Origin: Desulfobulbaceae bacterium | GTDB taxonomy: Bacteria > Desulfobacterota > Desulfobulbia > Desulfobulbales > SURF-16 | Length of the DNA: 64,000 bases | NCBI GenBank assembly: GCA_024637145.1 | Contig: JAGXFQ010000033.1 | Location: forward strand, 1 to 64,000 | Direction: 5' to 3' | Part shown: in pieces, positions 51,769 to 61,266 of the stretch | How the letters are laid out: the number at the start of each line of letters is the position of its first letter | Numbering within the stretch: position 1 is the first letter of the stretch | Made by a program: the position numbers and the translations under genes | Notes under the pieces: generated by a model | What the model was told of the DNA's origin: nothing | What the model saw: only the letters and a program-made list of their open reading frames with translations | Database searches by the model: none

Positions 51769-53427
51769 ATGGATAATAAAAGAGTATTGCTGGCAGTTAT
51801 TTTATCTCTCGCCATCCTTCTCGGTTATAACTATTTTTTCATTCCCCAGCCCGTGGCGCCGCCCAAGGGCAGCTTCGATGCCGGCCAACAATCAGCCCAG
51901 AGGGCCCCTGATGATTCGCGGGCGGCCGGCCCTGCTGCCCAGCTGAGCCAGGCCCCTGCTGTTGCCCCCCCGGCGGCGGTGAATTCCCAGCGTGAGGGCC
52001 GTGATATCTATGTGGAAACAAGCCTCTATCAGGCGGTTTTTTCAGAGAATGGCGGCGGGGTGAAAAGTTTCAAGCTCAAGAATTACAAGGAAGAGCTTGG
52101 TCCGGACGCGGCATTCAAGGAACTCAACAAGCAGGAGAAGTTCAATGAGCTTCCTCTTTATTTCTCCTGGGGCAACGAGCCTACCTCAGCAGTGGTGCCC
52201 CTTTATGAGGCGGATAAAACAGAACTGCAGCTGCGGAGTGGCGACACAGCGACTCTGACCATGCGCACCACCCTGCCGTCCGGGGTGGTTATCAGCCGGA
52301 TCATGACCTTTCGTGATGACTCCTATGAGATCGGTCTTGCTGTCTCGGTCTTTAACAGCTCCCAGGAAGATCAGGTTCAGGGGGCAGGTTATCTGCGCCT
52401 GGTGAATGAGCCGCTGACCAAAAACGATAACAATAAATTTGTCTTCACCGGCCCGGCCCTCTTTCAGAACAATGCCCTTGAACAGATCAAGTTAAAGAAC
52501 CTGGAAGACGGGGCCGTACAGCGCACCGGTGATCTGGAATGGGTTGCCTATGAAGGCGTCTACTTCATGATGGCGGTTATCCCTGAAGGCAACCGCCAAA
52601 CCGCCCATTTTGAATTGCTAGGCAAGGAGAAGGTCTCCTCAACCCTGACTGCCGGGGTGGTGGCTATTACCCCGGGGGCGGAAAAAACCTACAGCTACAA
52701 GGTCTTCTTCGGCCCCAAGAAGCTGACTATTCTCAAGGATATCGGCCATAATCTCAATAAGGCGGTTAACTTCGGCTGGTTTGATTTCCTGGCCAAGCCC
52801 ATGCTCTTTCTGCTCAATTTCCTCTACAGCTATATCCCCAACTACGGGGTGGGCATCATTCTGGTGACCGTGATTATCAAGCTGCTCTTCTGGCCCATCT
52901 CTTACAAGGGCATGAAGTCCATGAAGACCATGCAGAAGCTGCAGCCCAAGATGACCCAGATCCGGGAAAAATACGGTCAGGACCGGGAGCGCATGAACAA
53001 AGAGATCATGCAGCTCTACAAGACCTACAAGGTCAGTCCCCTGGGCGGCTGTCTACCCATGCTGCTGCAAATTCCGGTCTTTTTTGCCCTCTACCGGCTG
53101 CTCATGCAGACCATTGAGCTGCGCCATGCCCCGTTTTTTGGTTGGATTATCGATCTTTCGGCCCCGGACCGCCTCTATCTCGGCTTTGATATCCCCTATC
53201 TTGGCGGCCTGCCGGTCTTGACCCTGTTCATGGGGGCCTCCATGTTCCTCCAGCAGAAGATGACCCCGGCCCAGGGTGACCCTACCATGGCCAAGATGAT
53301 GATGTTTCTGCCGGTGATTTTCACCTTCATGTTTATCAATTTTGCCTCTGGTCTGGTGCTCTACTGGTTCGTCAACAACCTCCTCTCCATTGCCCAGCAG
53401 TACGCCATAAACAAGGCCCCTGACTGA
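51769..53427 (+). CDS. yidC: Membrane protein insertase YidC
   Basis: A 552-aa insertase. TM1 at about 5-24 is followed by a Pro/Ala-rich linker (about 25-75), the large beta-sandwich periplasmic domain (about 80-345) and the conserved five-helix core (YSYIPNYGVGIILVTVIIKLLFWPIS, MLLQIPVFFALYRLL). The length is like E. coli YidC. Confidence 0.96.
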   Translation: MDNKRVLLAVILSLAILLGYNYFFIPQPVAPPKGSFDAGQQSAQRAPDDSRAAGPAAQLSQAPAVAPPAAVNSQREGRDIYVETSLYQAVFSENGGGVKSFKLKNYKEELGPDAAFKELNKQEKFNELPLYFSWGNEPTSAVVPLYEADKTELQLRSGDTATLTMRTTLPSGVVISRIMTFRDDSYEIGLAVSVFNSSQEDQVQGAGYLRLVNEPLTKNDNNKFVFTGPALFQNNALEQIKLKNLEDGAVQRTGDLEWVAYEGVYFMMAVIPEGNRQTAHFELLGKEKVSSTLTAGVVAITPGAEKTYSYKVFFGPKKLTILKDIGHNLNKAVNFGWFDFLAKPMLFLLNFLYSYIPNYGVGIILVTVIIKLLFWPISYKGMKSMKTMQKLQPKMTQIREKYGQDRERMNKEIMQLYKTYKVSPLGGCLPMLLQIPVFFALYRLLMQTIELRHAPFFGWIIDLSAPDRLYLGFDIPYLGGLPVLTLFMGASMFLQQKMTPAQGDPTMAKMMMFLPVIFTFMFINFASGLVLYWFVNNLLSIAQQYAINKAPD

Positions 53428-53524
53428 TCTCAAAGAGAGGGGCGGGCCCGGCCAGAAAGAGCCGGCTCACCCCAGGTGAGCTTGGATCTGTTTTTGATGT
53501 TCCTGTGATGTCAAGGAGATAACA

Positions 53525-54418
53525 ATGGCAGTAAATTTGGAATTTAAAGGACGTGATATTGATGAGGCGGTCAAGGCGGCCTGTAAGAGATTCGGCGTTG
53601 ACCGTGATGCCCTGGATATTGATGTGCTCTCCACCGGCACCACCGGGATTTTTGGTCTGCTGCGCCGCCCGTCCGTGGTGGTGAGGGCCTCTTTGAAGGC
53701 TGCCGCTGCTGCGGCTGCTACCGATGTTGCCCCTGAACCAGAGGCGACCGGTCCGGCAGCCCCTAAGAAGCGGCGGGCGCCGGCCAAGACAAAGGCCAAG
53801 AGTGTCCCTCCCCCGCAACAGGAAGTTGCCCCCGACAGGGGCCAGGAGGAATCCAGCCCCGAATCACGCCAGCCCCGGCGGCCGAAGGTAGAGCCCTCGC
53901 CGGTGCCTCCTGAGTATCATGAGCAGCTCATCACTGAGTTGGGCAAGATGCTCGTTCTCATGGATATGGAGTCCCAGATCCTGATTGGCGAAGAAAATGG
54001 CAAGACCATCCTGGAGATTACCGGCCCCCATGTCGAGGCCCTGCAGGATCGTGACGGCCAGACCCTGGACGGCCTCCAGTACCTGCTGCGCAAGATGATC
54101 AGCGCCCAGCTGCCGGAGCGCGCCATGTTTGTGGTGGATGCCGGCGGCTTCCGGATAAACAGGGCCGCCCACCTTCAGGATCTGGCCCTGGCCCTGGCCG
54201 CTGAGGTGAGGGAGAAGAGCGTCACCCGCACCATCCCCCCCTTAAATCCCACCGAACGGCGGATAGTCCATATGGCCCTCCAGGATGACACCACCATCCG
54301 GAGCCGCAGTGTGGGGAGCGGTCTCTTTAAAAAGATTCTGATCTACAAGCCAGGTAGCCAGCGGCGCCGCTCCAGCCGTAAAAAAAACAACCGCCCTCCC
54401 CGGACCCCGGATAAGTAA
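53525..54418 (+). CDS. jag: Jag/KhpB-type RNA-binding protein
   Basis: A 297-aa protein. Jag_N domain at 1-55 (LEFKGRDIDEAVKAACKRFGV, GIFGLLRRP), a variable Ala/Pro/basic linker (about 60-125), a KH-like domain (about 130-210) and an R3H domain (about 215-275, LNPTERRIVHMALQ). It sits downstream of yidC as usual. RNA-binding is expected; regulation of division is known for relatives. Confidence 0.93.
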   Translation: MAVNLEFKGRDIDEAVKAACKRFGVDRDALDIDVLSTGTTGIFGLLRRPSVVVRASLKAAAAAAATDVAPEPEATGPAAPKKRRAPAKTKAKSVPPPQQEVAPDRGQEESSPESRQPRRPKVEPSPVPPEYHEQLITELGKMLVLMDMESQILIGEENGKTILEITGPHVEALQDRDGQTLDGLQYLLRKMISAQLPERAMFVVDAGGFRINRAAHLQDLALALAAEVREKSVTRTIPPLNPTERRIVHMALQDDTTIRSRSVGSGLFKKILIYKPGSQRRRSSRKKNNRPPRTPDK

Positions 54419-54579
54419 GGCGTCTTCTCCGCCTGCAGGAAAGAGGCGAAACAGGGGCGCTGCCAGCCCGCTTTTTTCTGGCTCACCACCCAGGGGCCAC
54501 GATTTTGAGATATTCTTCGTGCCCTGGGCGGCCTTCGTGGTTAAGATAGGGGGAATTTCAACCTGCGAGCCACCTCCTT

Positions 54580-55971
54580 ATGATTGATCAATCCCCGGAA
54601 CCCACCATAGCCGCTATTGCCACGCCGCCCGGACCGGCCGGCGTCGGTATTATCCGGATCAGCGGCAGCCGTTCCCGGCTGTTGCTCGCTGCCATCTTTC
54701 ATCCCAAAAATCAGCATAGCCCTATGCGGAGTCATCAACTCACCTATGGCTTGATCAGGGATCCCCAATCCGGCGCCATGCTCGACGAGGTGCTGGCCGT
54801 CTATATGCAGGCCCCCAAGACCTATACCCGTGAGGATGTGGTGGAGATCCACTGTCATGGCAGCTATCTGATCCTGGAGGGTGTATTGGCCCTTCTGCTC
54901 AGGGAAGGGGCCCAGTTGGCCGCGCCCGGAGAATTCACCAAGCGGGCCTTCTTGAACGGCCGGATTGACCTGACCAGGGCCGAGGCGGTGATGGAGCTTC
55001 TGGAGGCAAATACCCCTGCCCGGGTTGACATGGCCCGTAACCAGTTGGGCGGCGCCCTCCATGCCACCATTATGGCCATCCGCAACCAGCTCATGTCCTG
55101 CCTCGCCGTTATCGAGGTGGCCATTGATTTTCCGGATGAGGATGTGGAGATCATCAATGCCGAGGTCATGGGGCGCCAGATGCAAGATGATGTCCTCTCC
55201 CCCCTCACCGCCTTGATCACGGCCGCGGATAAGGGACGGATCTACCGGGAGGGCATTTCCGTGGTTATTCTCGGCCGCCCCAATGTCGGCAAATCAAGTC
55301 TGCTTAACAGTCTGCTGCGTGTGGAGCGGGCCATTGTCACGGCGATTCCCGGCACCACCCGCGATACCATTGAAGAGATGCTCACCATTTGTGGCCTGCC
55401 CGTGCGTATCGTTGATACGGCAGGCATCCGGGAGCATGCCGAGGCGGTGGAGGAAATGGGCATCCAGCGGGCCCGGGCCAAGCTGGCTGAGGCGGATCTG
55501 GTTCTTTTCCTCATCGACGCCACTACTGGCCTTACTCCTGAGGATCACCTGCTGCGCCAGGCCTTGCCGGCAAAACCTGTATTGTATGTGATCAATAAAA
55601 TTGATATTGTCCAAGAGTATCACCATGCGGCTTTTCAGGACCAGCTGGCGGGTTTGCCCACCGTGGCCATTTCCGCCAAACAGGGAGAGGGGATAGATGT
55701 CCTGGAGCAGGCGGTCTATGACCTTGTCACCGGTGGTGAGGAGTGGGACCCGGGCCATGACGTTGTGCCCAATGTCCGCCATCGGGACGCCCTGGAAAAG
55801 GCGAGGGCAGCTGCGGCGCGTGTTCTTGAAGGTGTCGTCATGGCACTGCCCCCTGATCTTGTGGCCATAGAGTTGCAGGCAGCCCTTGATCATCTGGGAG
55901 AGATCATTGGTGAAACCACCACCGAAGATGTCCTTGATATGATTTTCCAACAATTTTGTCTGGGGAAGTAG
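54580..55971 (+). CDS. mnmE: tRNA modification GTPase MnmE
   Basis: A 463-aa GTPase that with MnmG forms 5-carboxymethylaminomethyl-uridine at wobble position 34. N-terminal folate-binding domain (IAAIATPPGPAGVGIIRISG), inserted GTPase domain with GRPNVGKSSLLN near 231, DTAGI and NKID, and the conserved C-terminal CLGK. Ends 1 bp before the next gene. Confidence 0.97.
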   Translation: MIDQSPEPTIAAIATPPGPAGVGIIRISGSRSRLLLAAIFHPKNQHSPMRSHQLTYGLIRDPQSGAMLDEVLAVYMQAPKTYTREDVVEIHCHGSYLILEGVLALLLREGAQLAAPGEFTKRAFLNGRIDLTRAEAVMELLEANTPARVDMARNQLGGALHATIMAIRNQLMSCLAVIEVAIDFPDEDVEIINAEVMGRQMQDDVLSPLTALITAADKGRIYREGISVVILGRPNVGKSSLLNSLLRVERAIVTAIPGTTRDTIEEMLTICGLPVRIVDTAGIREHAEAVEEMGIQRARAKLAEADLVLFLIDATTGLTPEDHLLRQALPAKPVLYVINKIDIVQEYHHAAFQDQLAGLPTVAISAKQGEGIDVLEQAVYDLVTGGEEWDPGHDVVPNVRHRDALEKARAAAARVLEGVVMALPPDLVAIELQAALDHLGEIIGETTTEDVLDMIFQQFCLGK

Positions 55972-55972
55972 G

Positions 55973-57478
55973 ATGGCCGACGCCAAGCAGCACGGTACTC
56001 AAGAGCAGCCAGACCAGCGGCTGCTCTTCTTAAAGAAGATAGCCTTCTTTGCCCCCTTTGACGACCATGAACTCAAGCAACTCCTGGCCTTGAGCCGCTG
56101 GCTCAAAGTGCCGCCTGCTACCCATATTATCAAGGAAAATACCACGGATCGGGTTCTGTATATCCTGGTGCAGGGCACGGTGTCGGTCTTTAAGACGGTG
56201 GCGGGCGGCGTGGTGGAGCTTACCACCCTGACCACCGGCGCCACCTTCGGCGAGATGGCAATGATTGCCGAGACCAAGAGGACCGCCGGCATCCGCACCC
56301 TCTCTGATGCCTACATTCTCATGGTGGAGCCGGAGATACTCAACCACGCCAATGTCTTCTTGCAGCTGAAATTTTATAAATGCTTTTGCGAGATTCTGGT
56401 CAAGCGCCTGGTTGATGCCAATAAGAAGATGACCGGGCTGGATATAAAAGGGCCGGCTGTGGCAGAACAGGTGGCGCAGGATATCCCTGCCCAGACAAAT
56501 AAAAAAAGAGCGCAACCGCCCCTTGAGCCCCTGTCGTCACTGGTGGTCCATGGCGCGGACCTGCCGCCCCTGCCGGCCCCCAGATCCGTGGCCAAGGCCC
56601 GCATGCAGAGGCGGGTGCAGTCGCATCAGGAGCTGGCCATTAATCCTGCTGTCTGCTCTTTGCTTGACCGCTTTCTGCTGGGTGATTGCGAAAACACCAG
56701 AAGGTTTGCCGAGCTTATCTGTCTTGATCCCTTTCTGGCTGCCCGGGTGCTGCAGGTGGCCAATTCCTCTTTTTACCGGCGCTCCACCGAGGTGAGTTCC
56801 GTGGCCCATGCCCTGGTGACGGTGGGGGTCAAGAATATTCGGGAACTGGTGAGCGAGGAGAGGGAAAAGACCCTCACCGGTCAGGACTCTTTTGGGGGCT
56901 ATCCTGATCTGGCCCGCTCATTCTGGCGTCATTCCGTGGTAGTGGGTCGCATTGCTGAGCTGCTGGCAGAGGTGATCCGCGTCCAGGTCTATGAAGACAT
57001 CTACCTGGCCGGCCTCTTTCATGATATCGGCATGCTTTCTCTGGATATTCAGGTGCCTGCTTTTTATCCGCAGCTGCAACGCCTTGGTTTTCTCGACACG
57101 CTCTCCCTCTGCGGGGCAGAGCGCCACTATATGGGTGCTGACCATTGCCAGGTGGGCACCTATCTGGCGGAAAACATGGGTCTGCCCAAGGCCTTTGTGG
57201 ATGCGGCAAAATTCCATCATCATCCGGAACAGGCCAAGGAGCATCTCCTGGTGGTGGCCCTGGTCGCCCTGGCGGAACTGTTTGCCAGCCAGAGGGGAAT
57301 CGTGGTGGGCTGTCAGGAAAATGCGGCAAAGGTCAATATTGCTGACTCCTTTGCCTGGATTCTGGTGAGTGGGGAACAGAAGGCCTTTGCCAATGTCGAG
57401 GTGGCCGGTTTTGTCCAGGAGTTCATGCAGGAACTGGATCGCTCCTGGCTCAATATTGTCGGCGATATCCCCTTGTGA
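55973..57478 (+). CDS. cNMP-binding and HDOD domain regulator
   Basis: A 501-aa cytoplasmic protein. Residues about 25-145 are a cyclic-nucleotide-binding domain (FAPFDDHELKQLLALS, GATFGEMAMIAETKRTAGI). A linker follows, then an HDOD domain (about 215-470) with GLFHDIGMLSLD and GADHCQVGTYLAENMGLP. It starts 1 bp after mnmE and may share its promoter. A ligand-controlled adaptor is likely. Confidence 0.88.
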   Translation: MADAKQHGTQEQPDQRLLFLKKIAFFAPFDDHELKQLLALSRWLKVPPATHIIKENTTDRVLYILVQGTVSVFKTVAGGVVELTTLTTGATFGEMAMIAETKRTAGIRTLSDAYILMVEPEILNHANVFLQLKFYKCFCEILVKRLVDANKKMTGLDIKGPAVAEQVAQDIPAQTNKKRAQPPLEPLSSLVVHGADLPPLPAPRSVAKARMQRRVQSHQELAINPAVCSLLDRFLLGDCENTRRFAELICLDPFLAARVLQVANSSFYRRSTEVSSVAHALVTVGVKNIRELVSEEREKTLTGQDSFGGYPDLARSFWRHSVVVGRIAELLAEVIRVQVYEDIYLAGLFHDIGMLSLDIQVPAFYPQLQRLGFLDTLSLCGAERHYMGADHCQVGTYLAENMGLPKAFVDAAKFHHHPEQAKEHLLVVALVALAELFASQRGIVVGCQENAAKVNIADSFAWILVSGEQKAFANVEVAGFVQEFMQELDRSWLNIVGDIPL

Positions 57479-57553
57479 CCCTCTTTTTTTTCTACCCTCT
57501 TCTCAAAGGGCCTTGCCGCACGGGGCAGGCGCCTGGTGCGGTGAGTCTCACCA

Positions 57554-58081
57554 ATGTCGATTAAGAAATGTATCCTGTCTCAGGAAGAAATCGCTAGGCG
57601 GGTTGGCCAGCTGGGCCAAGAAATCAGCCTCTTTTATCGCCATCGCCCCCTTGTCCTGGTGGGGGTCTTAAACGGCGCCTTTATCTTTATGGCTGATCTG
57701 GCCCGGGCCCTCACCCTTGAGGTGGAAATTGATTTTATCCGGGTGGCCAGCTACGGCCAGGCAGCCACCTCCTCAGGGGTGATTTCCCTCAGTAAGGATG
57801 TCGAGCTTGATCTGGTTGGCAAAGATGTTCTTCTGGTTGAGGATATTATTGATACCGGCCAGACCCTCGCCTTTCTCAAAGATTTTTTCCTGAAGAAAGG
57901 TGCAGCCTCCTTGCGGATATGCGCCCTGATCGACAAAGAGGAACGACGTCAAATCGAGGTGACGGTGGATTACCGGGGTTTTGTGGTTAAAGAAGGCTTC
58001 CTGGTGGGCTATGGCCTGGATTGCGCGGAACAATATAGGAATTTGGCCGCCATTTACCATCTTGAGAATCCGCCGGTCTGA
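57554..58081 (+). CDS. hpt: Hypoxanthine phosphoribosyltransferase
   Basis: A 175-aa purine-salvage enzyme making IMP and GMP from hypoxanthine and guanine with PRPP. PRPP loop VLLVEDIIDTGQTL near 100 is canonical; GVLNGAFIFMADL lies near 38. Standard length. Convergent with the cytochrome gene, 3 bp apart. Confidence 0.95.
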   Translation: MSIKKCILSQEEIARRVGQLGQEISLFYRHRPLVLVGVLNGAFIFMADLARALTLEVEIDFIRVASYGQAATSSGVISLSKDVELDLVGKDVLLVEDIIDTGQTLAFLKDFFLKKGAASLRICALIDKEERRQIEVTVDYRGFVVKEGFLVGYGLDCAEQYRNLAAIYHLENPPV

Positions 58082-58084
58082 GCC

Positions 58085-59140
58085 CTACATCTTGGTGGTG
58101 TGACAGGTGTAGCAGCCTGTGCCGGCAGTCATGTTTGCATAATCCCAGCGCAGCATATCCGGCTGGTCCGAGCCGTGGGCCCGGTGGCAGGAGAGGCAGG
58201 TTACCACCGCCTCGCCGCGGCTGGGGGCGGCAATGTTCAGATAGGCAACCGGTGCCTCGTTGCTGTAATTGTCAAGGGGGTTATAGGCCCCGTACTCGTC
58301 GGTGATGGGCAGTAAAATATCATTGGGGTGACGGAGCCAGGGGCTTGCTACCCCCATTTCTTGATGGAAGTCGGCGTGGCAACCAGCGCAAAAGGCGGAA
58401 ATGGAGTGCGTTTCCCTGAGACCTGATCCCCGGGAATAATTGTCAACACGGCTTTCTACCCCCAGGTAGACATTGCGGTGGCTGGGGGTGCTGCCGCCAC
58501 CTTGTTCCCAGTCAGGGGCCTCGATTCCCAGGACATAGGCATCATCCGGCATGTGCCCTTTAAGAAACCTGAACCACGGTTTGCTGTCATCATGATGGGC
58601 AACCTCGGTGTGGCAGCCCTGACAGCCGTTTTTACCAAACCCGTTCAGCGTTGGGTCAAGGGCGAGACTCATGTGGCAGCTGTTGGCGCAGCCCGACCCG
58701 TTGCTGCCACCAGGGGCGCCGTCGCTGGCTGTGATATGGGCATCCACTCCTGAGACCCCCCAGACATTATGGCCATAGATATCATTCTCGGCGCCGCCTC
58801 GGGCCACCCAGTGGAAATTGCCGCCGGCCAGCGGGTTGGCTGGTGCTACGCTGGAGTTGAAGACAATGGGGGTGCCGCTAACAATGGTCTCGGCAGTGAC
58901 GCTTGAATGGCAGCCCACGCAATCATCCATGAGCAGGGTCGCGGCTGTGCCGTTCTGTACCATGACAGCGCCGTCCTGGCTGTTGTGCATGGTGTGGCAG
59001 TTGGAGCAGGGGCCTTCTACTTTGGCCTGGGAAACAGTGGCGACAAGGCCAAACTGAAGCAAGAGAAACCCTGCCCAGGCCACTTTGTTCCTCCCTCTCG
59101 TTTTTAACCCATGGTTGCCGCTGAGAGCTGATGGTCGCAT
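58085..59140 (-). CDS. Periplasmic multihaem cytochrome c
   Basis: A 351-aa secreted cytochrome. A signal peptide (to about residue 40, VATVSQA) is followed by six canonical CXXCH haem sites: CSNCH, CVGCH, CQGCH, CAGCH, CLSCH, CYTCH. A seventh site is CANSCH (CX3CH), a less common form. Extra His residues occur, but axial ligands cannot be assigned. The arrangement with paired CXXCH near the end fits periplasmic respiratory cytochromes of Desulfobacterota. The specific partner is unknown. Confidence 0.85.
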   Translation of the reverse strand: MRPSALSGNHGLKTRGRNKVAWAGFLLLQFGLVATVSQAKVEGPCSNCHTMHNSQDGAVMVQNGTAATLLMDDCVGCHSSVTAETIVSGTPIVFNSSVAPANPLAGGNFHWVARGGAENDIYGHNVWGVSGVDAHITASDGAPGGSNGSGCANSCHMSLALDPTLNGFGKNGCQGCHTEVAHHDDSKPWFRFLKGHMPDDAYVLGIEAPDWEQGGGSTPSHRNVYLGVESRVDNYSRGSGLRETHSISAFCAGCHADFHQEMGVASPWLRHPNDILLPITDEYGAYNPLDNYSNEAPVAYLNIAAPSRGEAVVTCLSCHRAHGSDQPDMLRWDYANMTAGTGCYTCHTTKM

Positions 59141-59570
59141 CTTTTATTCCCTGTGAAATTGAGCTGATGGTGATGTCGTCATGGATACTCAGGGCAGGCA
59201 GCAAGTTTTACGCCATATTATCTGCGAAAAGAAGATGGACGAAGAAGAGGAGAGTTTTCCTTGCAGCTAAAGGGTGCGCTACCGCCTCTGCGGGGGAGCG
59301 GCACGATCAGCACAGGAGGGGCAGGGCTCAGGATGTGGTGAGCGGTGGTGAGAATATGGGGGCTTTGTTGCTGCAGCCCAGGCGTTATGTTTCCTCACCT
59401 TTGCACCCGGTAAGGGACGGGGCTGAAGGTTAGCCTGGCGTGTATCTTGGCAGCATGCAGCGGAGCATGCCGGCAACCGGTCACTGCGGGGCGGTCAAAG
59501 ACCGAACTGGTCTTGGGGGGGCTTCCCAAGATTGCTGAATAGATATGCTATGCAGGGAATAAAAAAAGGT
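59141..59570. other. Intergenic region upstream of the cytochrome gene
   Basis: A 430-bp gap. On the minus strand several short hairpins follow each other: CTTGGG-CCCAAG, GCATGCTCCGCTGCATGC, AAGACC-GGTCTT and CGCCAGGC/GCCTGGGC. It may be a structured leader of the cytochrome gene, but no known riboswitch motif was recognised. No gene was accepted. Confidence 0.45.
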
Positions 59571-59660
59571 TGGCGGAGAGAGAGGGATTCGAACCCTCGG
59601 TGGCTTTGACACCACACTCGCTTAGCAGGCGAGCACCATCGGCCTCTCGGTCATCTCTCC
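59571..59660 (-). tRNA. tRNA-Ser (anticodon GCU)
   Basis: A 90-nt tRNA on the minus strand. Acceptor GGAGAGA, anticodon arm CTCGC-CTGCTAA-GCGAG (anticodon GCT), long variable arm GTGTGGTGTCAAAGCCAC, T loop TTCGAAT, GCCA encoded. The long variable arm identifies class II Ser. Confidence 0.95.
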
Positions 59661-59708
59661 GACCAGGTGTTGAGCACGCGGCCCTGGTGGGCTGCGGTAT
59701 AGGAAAAA

Positions 59709-59794
59709 TGGCGGAGGAAGTAGGATTCGAACCCACGGAGCTTTCGCTCAACGGTTTTCAAGACCGCCGCCTTAAACCACTCGGCCATTCCTCC
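59709..59794 (-). tRNA. tRNA-Ser (anticodon UGA)
   Basis: An 86-nt tRNA on the minus strand, 48 bp from the previous one. Acceptor GGAGGAA, anticodon arm CGGT-CTTGAAAACCG (anticodon TGA), variable arm GAGCGAAAGCTC, T loop TTCGAAT, GCCA encoded. Confidence 0.95.
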
Positions 59795-59908
59795 ACCCGT
59801 CCCTGCAAGCAGGGATGTGCTTTTGTACCATCTCGCCCAAAGGCTGTCAATATCATGCTGCACCTTCTCCGCCCCGGGCGCGCCATAACCCACATTTTTT
59901 GTTGGGCG

Positions 59909-61261
59909 CTACAGAGCATTGAAATAGGCAAGGGCCTCCTGCAGGGAGGAAACGCCATGGACCCTGAGGCCCTTGATGGGGCTGCGCGGTAGATTGCCCT
60001 TGGGGACAATGGCCTCGGTAAAGCCGTGTTTTGCCGCCTCTTTCAACCTCTCAATGCCGCTGTTTACCGGCCGTATTTCCCCGGCCAGGCCCATTTCGCC
60101 AAAGACCACCAGGCGGCGGGGCAGGGCTACATCACGCAGGCTGGAAACCATGGCCATGGTCAGGGCCAGGTCCACGGATGTCTCGTTGACCCGGACGCCT
60201 CCCACCACATTGATAAAGACATCCTGATTGGCAGTGGGGGTTGCCCCATGCTTATGGAGGATGGCCAGGAGCATGGCCAGGCGGTTATGGTCCAGCCCCA
60301 CGGTGATGCGCCGCACATGTTCTGACGAGGTCTCGTCCACCAGGGCCTGGATTTCCACGAGCAGCGGCCTGCTGCCTTCCCAGACCACCATGACCACGGA
60401 GCCGGCCATCTCCTTCTGCTCTCTGGAGAGAAAGATGGCGGAGGGATTGCTGATCTCCTTGAGGCCGGTGTCGGTCATGGCAAAGACGCCGATCTCGTTG
60501 ACGGCCCCAAAGCGATTTTTCACGGCCCGCATGATCCGAAAGCGACTGTCCGGGTTGCCCTCGATATAGCAGACCACGTCGATGATATGTTCCAGGACAC
60601 GGGGGCCGGCCAGGCCCCCTGATTTGGTGACATGGCCCACCAGGAAGATGGCGGTGCCGCTCTGCTTGGCAAAGCTGGTGAGCAGGGCGGCGGATTCCCG
60701 CACCTGGGAGACAGAGCCGGGGGTTGAGGCCGCCTGGCTGCTCTGCATGGTCTGGATGGAGTCAATGACCATCACTTCCGGCCTTTCATTGGCAGCAATG
60801 GCGCAGATCTGTTCCACCTGGGTTTCAGCGAGCAGGAGAAGGTGCTGGTCAGGCAGGCCAAGGCGTTTGGCCCGCATGGCAATCTGCTGTAGGGACTCCT
60901 CGCCGCTGACATAGAGGACCTTGCGTTTGTCACTGAGCAGGCAGCAGACCTGGAGCAGGCCGGTGGACTTGCCCACCCCGGGGTCGCCGCCGATAAGCAC
61001 CACGGAACCGCGGACCAGGCCACCCCCCAGAACGCGGTCCAGTTCAGCCATGCCGGTGAGAATGCGGGGCGCTGATTCCAGTTCAATGTCGCCCATGGCC
61101 TGGACCGCTTGCAGGGCACCGCTGTAGCCGCTAAAGGCCGGGGCGGTGATCTCCTGTTCGCTGATACTGTCCCAGGCCTGACATTGCGGGCATTGGCCGG
61201 CCCATTTGCCGGAGGACACGCCACACTGGCTGCAGGAGAAAAGACGTCTTAGTTTGGCCAT
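59909..61261 (-). CDS. radA: DNA repair protein RadA (Sms)
   Basis: A 450-aa RecA-like helicase/branch-migration factor for recombination. N-terminal zinc finger CSQCG...CPQC (residues about 10-30), Walker A GGDPGVGKS near 90, the RadA motif KNRFG near 250, and a Lon-like C-terminal domain. Standard length. Ends just before the tRNA-Ser pair. Confidence 0.95.
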   Translation of the reverse strand: MAKLRRLFSCSQCGVSSGKWAGQCPQCQAWDSISEQEITAPAFSGYSGALQAVQAMGDIELESAPRILTGMAELDRVLGGGLVRGSVVLIGGDPGVGKSTGLLQVCCLLSDKRKVLYVSGEESLQQIAMRAKRLGLPDQHLLLLAETQVEQICAIAANERPEVMVIDSIQTMQSSQAASTPGSVSQVRESAALLTSFAKQSGTAIFLVGHVTKSGGLAGPRVLEHIIDVVCYIEGNPDSRFRIMRAVKNRFGAVNEIGVFAMTDTGLKEISNPSAIFLSREQKEMAGSVVMVVWEGSRPLLVEIQALVDETSSEHVRRITVGLDHNRLAMLLAILHKHGATPTANQDVFINVVGGVRVNETSVDLALTMAMVSSLRDVALPRRLVVFGEMGLAGEIRPVNSGIERLKEAAKHGFTEAIVPKGNLPRSPIKGLRVHGVSSLQEALAYFNAL

Positions 61262-61266
61262 GGGGA

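Noticed and set aside
59131..59433. A 100-codon plus-strand frame upstream of the cytochrome gene
   Set aside because: No ribosome site or domain, and biased composition; it lies in a region of short hairpins.
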